DNA from: Liolophura sinensis
Lineage: Eukaryota > Mollusca > Polyplacophora > Chitonida > Chitonidae
Assembly: GCF_032854445.1 (NCBI RefSeq)
Contig: NC_088295.1
Span: 57,081,249 to 57,145,248 of the forward strand
Reading direction: 5' to 3'
DNA length: 64,000 nucleotides
In this document: positions 23,159-35,100 of the stretch, piece by piece
Layout of the letters: each line of letters starts with the position of its first letter
How positions within the stretch are numbered: the stretch's first letter is position 1
Notes under the pieces: model-generated
Seen by the model: only the letters and a program-made list of their open reading frames with translations
What the model was told of the DNA's origin: nothing
The model's database searches: none
Position numbers and translations under genes: made by a program

Positions 23159-26100
23159 CTAAAACAAAGGAAAAGAATTCAAAAAATGGTAGCGTCTGAT
23201 TTTGCCATACATTTAATTTCGTCAATTATAGGCATGTCCAAATTTCTTTAATGGAATCTGGAGAAGTGTTTCGTTACACTTCGTACAAACACTTTTTCCA
23301 GAAATATACTATTCCCAAAAAAGTAAGAACATTCTAGTTTGTGATAATGTCCTTGAAAATGGAAGTGTATAAATTTGAGTGAACAAGACTGTTCACTATA
23401 TTCGGCTAAAACATGTTCTTATATAGTTTCCGTTGTCAGATGTGTTATTGGCATATCTAATTGAAAATATTGATTATTACACACCAAAAACATTTGTGTT
23501 TAAATCTAACACAACTTGAATTTTTTCATTTAACTCAGAAAAGTCTTCCCCCATCAGAAACGTGATAAATAAATGTAAAGTACACATTTTTGTGTTGCAA
23601 AACAATAAAACACAAATTTGTGTTGTAAAAATGAAGTAATTTATGCATATCAACATTATGCATCTTGTATTGGTACCAAAAAACGTGTGGGGTCATGTGT
23701 ATAATATCCGACACATCTTTTGTTCACTTCTTTCAACACAGGATAGAGTTGTTCAAATGTGACACAAGATTTGCAAAGAAGTTTGTGTTCATACAACAAA
23801 AGCATTTTTGTGTGTAACAGCTGTGGTTCAATCGGCAGACGATCAGGTTCTTGTTGAACACAAAGTAGGAACATGGAATTCGAACTAGGCAGCATTAATG
23901 GAATTCCATGCTTTTGTAGTTTGCTCAAATTTACGGAATATTTCGCTAAAATGTTGGAACTATTCAACTTTTAAATCTAAAGTTTCTCTGAAAAAGTAAA
24001 TATGCACTGTTTGGTACACATGTGTTGCTCGCCATGTAAACAAGGTCTGTATCACATGTACAGCATTTGTCAGTCACACCTGTAAAATTGTGGTTCGCTC
24101 TTTTGATTCGGTGTTGTCAAACTTGAAACCATTCTAGATGCTGACTTTTCCAGCAATATCTTCACGTGTGTCATTTTCCACCAGGTATCAACAGTGGGAT
24201 GAGTGCAAAATCCATTTGGGCACTCCTTTCTTCTGGATGAATGAGGTGTTCTGGATACCTTCTGATATACGGAATTGTAAAATATTGGAACTATTCAACT
24301 TTTAAATCTACAGTTTCTCTGAAAAAGTAAATATGCACTGTTTGGTACACATGTGTTGCTCACGATGTAAACAAGGTGTGTATCACATGTACAACATTTG
24401 GTACACATTAACCGTGTGGGTACATGTCATGTGTAACTTTGTTACAATTAATGTGTGCCTGTGGTACATGTCTTGTGTATTTTTTGTACACTATTGCATT
24501 TAGAAAGTTCCATTGCTTTTCGCTCTTATTCTCATTATTCTCATGTACGTGCTATGGGCTGAACTGACAATCCCCAACTGGGATGAAAATAATAACACGA
24601 TCTTATTGCAGTGATCGGGAAGCAGAATTGCTATTGGTTAGTTCAAATGGACGAGAGGTGATATCAGGTTTAAATTGCCTGACTTGGCGCCCAGTACTGA
24701 GACTTGGAGCAAGGAAACATGACTGTTTGGTTCTACGTCATTATATAACTGGGTTATACTTCAGTAGCGGTAGCACCTTAGTTGCATGGATTCGCTCCTA
24801 ATCTTCATCATATGACTGAAAAATTGTGCTACGTAAAAAAAAAAAACAGACATGCATATATATATATACATACATTCACAACTCCAAGAAAAAGCAAAGT
24901 ATGTTTGTTTAGATAATTTGATCAATGAAGCCATCATCTTCATTATAGCATGTATGATAGCATAGCATATTTCAGTTTATCGAACAAAGGATTCAATAAA
25001 CAGACCGAAATATCGACTGTAACATGCTGTGCTTTGCTTCTCGGAGATGTGACATTGTGCGCATGCCTTATAGTCCAATCTAAGTGCACGTGGTTTGATT
25101 TACCTTCTTTTTCTGCCTCCTAGCAAATAATATTTCCAGCAGAAGCGCGATGGCTGCCAAAACGGCCCCAATGATGAGTAATATATAGGCCCCTCCGAAC
25201 TCCGACAGTTCCAGTGGACGTACAGCCGCCGAGATCCCAGCCACACCCACGGCCGCTGCCTTCCCTGGACAGGAACCTGTGTCGATCCACCATTTCCTGT
25301 AAAGCTTATGGATTGTCCCTGACTCCTTCAGTTCCAGGATCGCCTCACTTAGTTTATTTCCGAGTGGCGAGCCCGTACTCACAGCGAGACCGATCCCTTG
25401 CGATGTCAGCAGACCGCCGACTGTCATCAAGTTGCACGGTTCTCGTTGTGTCATGTAGTCAGCAGACAAACTGTTTGTCAAGAAGACAAAGTTCCCATCC
25501 ATTGTCTTCTTGTACCCGTCATCGGGTGTCTCCACGAAAGACTTGTTCGGAGCATCTTTCATCAAGGACCAAACTTTCTCGTATGCTGGGACTCTGGATT
25601 GCCTGAAAAAGTAGTACGTTGGAGAATTCTTCACAACTCCGAAAGTGTAGCCTTCTTTCATCAAATCTTCCAAGCTTTCGTCAGAAGATGCCTGTCCAGT
25701 CGTTGCTAGATTGCCTCGCGCGGTGCCAACGGGGAACTGATTCAAATAGAACACCAGCTTGGCCGTGTAACACATGAGGAATATGACGATGAAAATCCAC
25801 CAGAAGGCAGTCAGGATACGGCCGCTGATTGACCTTGGTGCTCTTGGATACCCTGCCGAAAAAAGAACACACAAAAACCAAAATACAATGTTTCGGTGTT
25901 GTATATGTTATAGCGAGAAACACTTCCATAACGTCAGTGTAGCTTCCAAGGCAACACATATTTTCAACATGTTGCCAGGATAGTTACAGTCATACATTAC
26001 ACTGACCAAGGAGCCTCTCACCTATGCGGCCGCTGTGATTTGAAAATCACACTCAGGCTGGCTTCCTCGCCGTTCGTACGTGAGAAAGTCTGTAAGCAAC

Positions 26101-29100
26101 GTGCAGATGGTCGTGGTTTCCCTCAGGGCTCTGTCCGATTTCCCCCCAATAAATAATGTAGACCGCCGTCGTAAAAGTTAAATATTCCTGAGTACGGCGT
26201 CAACATATGCACATATGTTGCCATGCTATGTTACAATCGCCTTGGCTTTTTGGAGTCATGACCATGAAATTCGGGATGGTGTGAGATCCGACTGAATCTA
26301 TGTTTTAGTTTAGTTAGATAACTGATTCCAGACCTACCTTGCCATACCAAACAGCTGAAGACGAAAAAGCAACACATATTTTTAATATATTGCCAGGATA
26401 GTTACAGTTAAACATCATATGCCCAAGGATGACTGAAAAATTGTCTGTATTTTTGCCATCAACTGTACGAAAACGTTGTTTGACGAGATGGATTAAACCT
26501 TGTCCACATAGGGCCCTTGTACTAATGACCGTGGACTACATTTGTGGTCATTTTAGTCCAGGGCTTTTTAAACGACCCTTTCCCATTGGCAGATAGGACA
26601 TGAAATACAGAGTATTGTCCCTTTGTTCCTAAAGGGAAGGGGAAGTACACCTTGCTTTGGAAGTATGCACTGTGAGAATACCTTTAAGTTCAGAGACCGA
26701 AAGCGTGCCATACCTTGCCATACCAAACAGCTGAAAGCGAAGAGGAAACTTCCTGCCAAACCAAAGTCATCGTCATATCCGCCAAAAATCTCGTTTTCGT
26801 ACCGTCTTTCTCTGGGGTTGAAGCGATTTATCACATACAGGAAAAGACTGACCTGCATTACAAAAAAAAACGATAACTGTAATGATTCAAATAACCTTGG
26901 ATGTAACGTTAAATGTATCTATACGTCAGAATGAAGATCTCGTAGAAGGCTAAAATCTGAATTTTACTTCATTTCTGACGATGGCATAATGAGCGCTGAA
27001 ATATTGAGTCAAAATTTGATTTCGTATTTCGAACTTACAATACCGATGTACATCAAACTTGTCAGAGGAACACACGGATACTAAGGAACATTCCCCATCC
27101 AAAGTAACTCAGGCCCAAGCTCTGTAGTCGATTGCTTATTCCTGCTGTTGCCATGACGATTTGAGGACAAACTGACACAACATAGCTCTCATACATTACA
27201 GGGAAGTTTGCCCTAGTACAACGACACCGCAGTATTGGATGTTAATGTATAATGCTTTAAAGGACCTTAGACTTGTGTTGAAATGTAACATTCCTTATCA
27301 GTCTGGTGTGTATGGATGGAATTTTTGCGTCCAAACATTCGTACACCAGCATTCAGCCAAATATGGACGTTCCAGGTCAAAAACGATGGTTAACACAAAC
27401 AATTAAAGAACTAAGAAAAGCAGACTGATCATGTATAACAATGTAACGAAATGTGTCATTAGAGTAACATGGACATTCTCTCGATATGTGCGCAGTACTT
27501 ACTGCGACAAAGCAGAGGAGAGTTACTAGCCACACTCCTGCGCAGAACGGCTTCAGGATAATGAAGATCTCGGACGGAAGTGGCAGCCATGAGTAGTTGT
27601 AGCGCCCGTCACCGGCGGCGGCCGCCGGTATCTTCACCACTGGAACTATCCCAGACGTGAGGATGGGTTTGGTGAAATCAACCACTCTCTCGTTGACAAA
27701 CGTGATTTCCAAAGGTCCAATTAGGTCGGTTTTCTGCGACAATTTAAAGAATATTACCACCAATAAATTCTGTTGTAATAAAGAAATTTGATCGGCTACT
27801 TCTGTGGTTGGGTATATCGATATGTTATTGACCTACCTTGTACCTTCAACCTCTAAAGGAGAACACCAAGATATAATGAAACCATCGTAGTCACACGATA
27901 TTTCCGTAGACATTTGTAAATTCTTAATACATGAAGCAAACCTTATAGTTCCACAGCTATGGGGATAATCTCCCATTAAACACGTGCATCTACGTTTCTT
28001 GAGAATTTCTAGGAGTTGACGTCGGCTGATAGTAGGCTAATAGGTTCCACCGAACCTGTTGTGTAGTCATTTGTTCATTTGATACTTGCTGTGGTCAAGT
28101 AGGAGTCTTTAACTCAAATATGATGAGGGTCGGGTTTACAATATGACAGAAACCGTTAATCACCACTATCGCCATGTTCTTAGACAAATCTTTTGATGGA
28201 AAACCTGAGCGGAGGTCAATGGAACTAGAAGGAGCTGGATTTGAACAGGTGACCTTATTGGTCAAACATTTGTTGTCTACCGTCAGAGTCACAATGAACC
28301 AGCTACGAAACGACTTCGTATAGATAATAATAGGCCTACAACGAACATGGCCAATTGGGTAAAATCAATCCAGATAAATTAGGTGTATTAACTGATGCGC
28401 GCACATAATCAGTATTATGTGCGCATTATTATTTTAAATTTAAATTAAAGTATTAATTTAAATGTTCATGAGAGTGTGTATACTTTTTTTCTTCTCTGTA
28501 TTACATCACGGTTCCTTTCAGTATAGTTACTGTTCTGCTTATTATATAAAGCAATGCCTTAATTCACTAGCACTGCAGAATAGCACTGAACTGTATGTAG
28601 GATCAGATGAACGCCACGTGGGCAATACTTTAGCCATATCGCGTGGCGAAGCACATGATACACTTTGCATCGGAGCGGTATGTTTACGTGGGATACGTTC
28701 CCATTGGGTATGAGACGTATACTATATGACGTACCCTCTGTTCCAGGCGATTGAGCATGTCTGTAGTCTGTATGTCCTGTGAGCCCTCTGGCATTAGCTG
28801 GATCTGAACATCCGTGTTAAGTATGTCACTCAACTCCTGCATCAAGTCTTTCACAAAACCCGTCACCACCGTCTTGCCGCCCTCCTCCATGGTAAACGCG
28901 AACGGTTTCTCCTGCAAGACAAAACGTTTATAACAGATAATGGACAAGCTAAAACGTCGGAAAGATAACAGATAAAACGTTTAGCAGACAAGCTATAATG
29001 TTAAAGTGATAATACAAAAGCAGAGAGACAAAGGAGAGGAAAAACACCTGAACAAAATATGACTAAGAGATAAGATACCACAGAAAACGGTTAAAAGACA

Positions 29101-32100
29101 ATGGACAACCTTAAACGTTAAAAATAGACACAGCAAGACACGAGAGAAACAAAGGGAAGGAAAAACGCCTGAGCTAAATTCGATTACGAGACATGTGACG
29201 AGACAAAACGTCCCAAAGGTTTACATTTGAAGTCTAAGATGAGCTTGATATCTTTAATTGATGGCTATTCATGGATATTTAATCACCTTATTTTTTTGTC
29301 CACTTCATTATTAGAGATCATTGGTAGATGATCCCTCTCACACTGCATGGAAATATTCAGTGGTGTAATTATTCTGACTGAAAAACCGTCTACCCATCAG
29401 TACATTACAGATATAACGACTTTGACGAACTGTCACTGATGGTACCACCACTCATTTGTATCTAATTCTTCTGGTACCACTGTTCCACAACTACCTCTTT
29501 ATACAGTCCTTATAGCTAGTATCCACCTCGAAGGGATTAAACCCGGGTCGGGTTATTCCAAATACTTTAAAAATGGTACTTGATGCTTGCTGGCTTGGCG
29601 CTTAGCACTGAGAGGTTAGAACAAGGGAAAGAGATTGGTTTGTCCGGTGTTAGTATAATGTGACAGAGGTGGGGTGTCATGTGTGGTGTCCTCGACATGA
29701 TACTTCAGTGGTGGCAGCACTTTGGCGGCATGGACTCTAGCTGCCACAAGAAGACACAGTACATGTGCATTCACCTAATGACTCGTCGTCATATAACAGA
29801 AAAACTGTTAAGTACGACCTAGAATCCCAAGCAAACATACATACATGCTACTTCAGCTGCTTTTTTTCTCTTATTTCTCGGACTGGTAGCTGTTCACTCA
29901 GCTGCTGTTACTGTATTACTAGTGCTTCTTTACTGTTATATAGCAAACAACTCATACTTACTGGTCGCGTAAGCATCAGAAGCACACGCCGACTCTTCGT
30001 CGCATTGTTGGCAGACACACCTGGAACAAGAATTACAGTGAGAAACCAATTAACCCAAAATATTAATATAAAAAAAAACAAAAAACTACAGCATAGAGAG
30101 TAACAGTGACGACGGCGTGAAAGTCGGTGAAAGCCTGGCGACCTCTTGTCAATTTACCTTAGTAAGGGTTTTATTCCAACTGTTCCTGTATGTGCTTAAA
30201 CAGTATAGCTACTTACACAGTATACCTTCTCACACAGTATAGTCACTTACACATCCCAAGCACCATGGATTAAGCAGAATTAGTTTTAAGGTAAGTGGTG
30301 TTAGATGTAATTTATCAGACATCACTAATCTGGAATTTCACAAAACGCTGTGTTTTCAACACATTTAACATATACAAACAAATTAACATTATTTACATAC
30401 AATCATCGTCAAACACCGATTTTTACCTTCATAAAACCTATTTGAATCCATAACTCAAGTTGTAACATCACAGGTACTAGCGCTTATAACACATGTTATG
30501 TACTGATTACTTTGACGGTGGACATGGATGGCGCGTATGGTCAGTGTATACTTAACGGCTGTCAAACCATCGAGTTGTTCAATTTGAAAGGTTCGTTTTG
30601 TATCATATGGTGTGGTCCATGATGTGCATGATGGAATCGCAATACAGTGTGGTTCACGGTATAGCCAATCGTGTGGTTCACGGTATAGCCAATCGTGTGG
30701 TTCACGGTATAGCCAATCGTGTGGTTCACGATATAGCCAGTTGTGTGGTTCACGGTGTAGCCAATCGTGTGGTTCACGGTATAGACAATCGTGTGGTTCG
30801 CCGAGTGGTTTACGTATTTTATCGCCACTGTTGTGGCCTGTGGAATCGTTTATTATATGGCTCATGGTGCATGTTGCTGTGATGAAGTCTACCTTGTGAT
30901 ACCTCTGGCATTGTTAACGCGGTTGTCCAGGGTGTGGCTCAGGGTGCATGTTGCTGTGATGTAGACTACCTTGTGATACCTCTGGCATTGTTAACGCGGT
31001 TGTCCATGGTGTGGCTCAGGGTGCATGTTGCTGTGATGTAGACTACCTTGTGATACCTCTGGCATTGTTAACGCGGTTGTCCATGGTGTGGCTCAGGGTG
31101 CATGTTGCTGTGATGTAGACTACCTTGTGATACCTCTGGTATGATTAACGCGGTTGTTCATGGTGTGGCTCATGGTGCATGTTGCTGTGATGAAGTCTAC
31201 CTTGTGATACCTCTGGCATTGTTAACGCGGTTGTCCAGGGTGTGGCTCAGGGTGCATGTTGCTGTGATGTAGACTACCTTGTGATACCTCTGGCATTGTT
31301 AACGCGGTTGTCCATGGTGTGGCTCATGGTGCATGTTGCTGTGATGAAGTCTACCTTGTGATACCTCTGGTATGGTTAACGCGGTTGTTCAAGGTGTGGC
31401 TCATGGTGCATGTTGCTGTGATGAAGTCTACCTTGTGATACCTCTGGTATGGTTAACGCGGTTGTCCATGGTATGGCTCATGGTGCATATTGCTGTGATG
31501 TAGTCTACCTTGTGATACCTTTGGCATGGTTAACGCGGTTGTTCATATCGTGGCTCATCGTGCATGTTGCTGTGATGTAGTCTACCTTGTGATACCTCTG
31601 GTATGGTTAACGCGGTTGTTCATGGTGTGGCTCATGGTGCATGTTGTTGTGATGTAGTCTACCTTGTGATACCTCTGGCATGGTTATCGCGGTTGTTCAT
31701 GGTGTGGCTCATGGTGCATGTTGTTTTGATGTAGTCTACCTTGTGATACCTCTGGTATGGTTAACGCGGTTCTGCACGATGTGATTCGCGGTGCATGTTG
31801 CTGTGATGTAGACTACCTTGTGATACCTTTGGTATGATTAACGCGGTTGTCCATGATGTGGTTCATGATTTGGCCCATTTTCCATCTGCGCATGTGTGAC
31901 TTTTCTCGGTATGACTAACACACAAAGGACACTGGCCTCCAGTAAGATAGAATCGGAGCCCGCAGGTATTTTTCGGCGTTAACATTCCTACGCTGTCACC
32001 ACATGATATTAATAATAGCTACTCAAATGTCATAGGCTGGATATGCATCATGCTGAACTTGTGGTATTTCAACGAAATGGAGCGTGTAGCACAGAAAATG

Positions 32101-35100
32101 AGTGTTCGTGAATCTCTTTCAATGATTGCTATATTGGGACAATTGTGGTTAGCGAGAATCCAGATGATGTGAGCGTGCTTATAAAGCGAACTACGGTAAA
32201 TGGCGTGAAATTTCGCCAAAGACAAAGTTGTACATTTTGCCTGATTCTGAGAATTCTATTGATCTTTGAGGTTGCTATGGAAATTAGGATGAAATCCTAA
32301 TGGAAATAACGTAAGTTTTAAAACCAAAAGTAGTACGTTTTCTTCTAAAAATACACTTGTAGGGAGAAATTTTACTAGTCTAGACCATTTAGCATATTTT
32401 GTCTAACCATGTCTTGTCCTGCTTTAGTTCATACTTTACTTACTTAATGCCAGGGTGAGGAGCCACATCGTAGATTGGATTCACTCCAATTTATCAGTAA
32501 CAAGAGCTCGAATGCACATGTAAATGTATACGTAAGGAGGTGTTATACTGTAACCAGCATCAGCCATAAATCCTTCCGTTTCGCCTTTTTTTCTTAATTT
32601 TTTTCACCATTAACCAGACTGCAGTCATACATGTGAAAATTCTGTCAGTACCGGTCCGACATTAAAAATTAATTAAACAAATACTTTCATCCACGCATTT
32701 TGTGGTTAAGGAGGTAACTGATACCTCCTTAAAGCCTTTAAACGAGTTAACATGTCGTTACTTTCCGTTCTATGAATAACCTTACATGCATCATCAGCTG
32801 CATTTCGCTTGTGTTGAAAATTTTTATTATTTACTCAAAGGTGATGTAAATGTTAAATGTCGCGGAGGAAATGTCTTTGATATTCTTCTTCAAAGATACT
32901 CTTGTGATTAACAACCAGATTTTGATTTAGGCATCTTGACGTCCAGGGCCTGACGCTTTGTTACATAATAGGGTTACGCCACCTAATGACCCACAGGATA
33001 TCAGATTCACTCTCTGCGGCTCAAATGATCGGCTACCAATGTGGTGCAAATTAAACTCACTGGATGGCAGGCTTATATTGGCTTATCTATCAAAATCGTC
33101 GCGGAGCTGACATTTAATCGGCACCACAGATGCGACAGTATCTAGCTGCTCAACATCACAACATGGTCGCTTAATTTGAAGGCCCAAGTCTCTATTAACA
33201 GAAAACTGGTTTGATGTAGACTGTACCAAAATATTGAAACAATGTTTATAGTTTAACAGGTGTATGACTATTGGAACGAAAACCATAATTTGGAAACAGT
33301 TGTACGAGGCATGGGTTATACACTTGTGCCAACTATTTGATGAAAATGGTAACTTTTTGCCACCTAATGTACTACGAGAAAAATTCAACATCCAAGCGGC
33401 AGTTGACTTTTTGTCCCTGTCTCAGACAGGCCATTCCGTTTGCCTGGAAACGTTTGATTAAAGGATATTACAGGGAGTGACACAATAATGGAGGCTAATT
33501 TAGATTTCTGTACTTTTATAAATGGAAAAAAAGTACAAAAATGAAATGAAAAAAAAGTGAAATCTGGCGAATAAAATAGCTGTTCAGTCAATTTTGTGTA
33601 AAGAAGTAGAAGGAAATTTTATTAATTGATAACTCTGTTATGCATGAAAGCTGCGGCTCTCTTTACAAGATATGCAAGGTTAGTAAACTTAGATCATTTC
33701 GTTAGTTTAGACTAATGCATCGCATACTTCCTTTTATTTATTTTTTGTAGAATAAAACAATTAGTCCACTTTTTAAGGATAGTCAATAACAAGACTCATT
33801 ATGCCGTATGTCGTATGAAGGTAACACTCTTACTAACATGTATTTTTGACATCAGTTCGTTGACTGGTGGTTTACGGACTTGTGTACCATTACGGTCAAA
33901 ATGCTCTCCAAGAATAACACCGTATTTGGCATATATCGAGAAGCAATCCCACAATACACCTAAATTATCGTGTATAATTAAGAAAATGGTATATTTACAA
34001 ATGAAAATTGAGAGAGAGAAAACCAGCCTTCATACCTTTCTTATATTGTACAGGAGACACCATCACACCACCGAAAAATACATCTGCCTAAAGAGTAATG
34101 TTCCAATTGACAGATTTCAAAAGAAATGGGGAAAGCTTGCATGCTCTGTAAAACTGGTTTTAAGTTTCACGAAACTCCACCCGTGTTACGTGTTTCACCA
34201 CCTTAATGCGAAACCCGTTTACGTGGTTACCGAATGGGATAGATGAAGTTTAATAATTGATACTGTAACTTAAAGCGAGTGTAACATAATACCCTGGCGT
34301 ACTCCTGCAGGCAACCACAAACTGAGTGAACTGCCTGGACTAAACGCTCTTTACGTCACTACAGATATACCGTCTGTTAAAATTGTATATACATACACAA
34401 GGCTCAGAAAAAAAGGTCAAATTGTGAATCATTTCAAACCCCCCAACCCTCATGATTTGAGGCACTATTCATGAAGATACGCACAAACTGATAAACGTAA
34501 TAATACCAGAGGCAGTGGCAAGCAGTGGCGAGAACTATCAAACTGCAAATTTTAGTTTATATCTGTACATGTATTTTTTCCACATTTACATCTTTTATTT
34601 TTATCTCACCAGGATAGTATAATTTTTCCACCGCTGGGCTGGAAATTAAACTGGAAACCAAGTGGGAAATGATCCAAACACTGGGACAACCATTTCGTCT
34701 TGGAGCTATGCGAGTGATCTGATTGGACGGTCAATCACGGAGGCGTCGCGTGCTTGTAATTGTCACATTACTATAAATATTCGCAACTAACAGAAATAGC
34801 TTCAATACAGTATTATGCCAAAGGCATTTTATTTGCCACATAATGCTAGCCTATCTGCCCAGCTCGTCGTCGAGAATGTCGTCATTTTACCCCGGATGTT
34901 AGGAATATATGGTCAGTATTGCGGATGAAGAGGCCTTCACGCAAATAACACAGCGGCATAATAACACAAAGAATAATGAACGCATGGCATTTTCAACTGA
35001 CCTTCAATTCACCCTTTCGTGTAATGAGTAAATTTTGAATACCACCTCGCCATTCGGAAATAACATTTTCTTGTTCTATAAACAAATTTGAGTTTGTACA

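Noticed and set aside
23656-23967. 103-codon open frame, minus strand
   Set aside because: It sits in the last receptor intron; no family similarity, and the region matches dispersed AACACAA-rich repeat sequence also seen near 60415-60450.
25214-25709. Plus-strand open frames across the receptor exon 6
   Set aside because: They are antisense shadows of the coding exon, with no domain of their own.
30455-30899. Overlapping open frames on both strands with NHTIGYTV-like or SQSCGSRY-like repeats
   Set aside because: They are translations of the 24-bp minisatellite.
33815-34246. 143-codon open frame, plus strand
   Set aside because: It lies in the large first intron of the receptor gene on the opposite strand, has no recognisable domain, and the matching part of the duplicate is not open.
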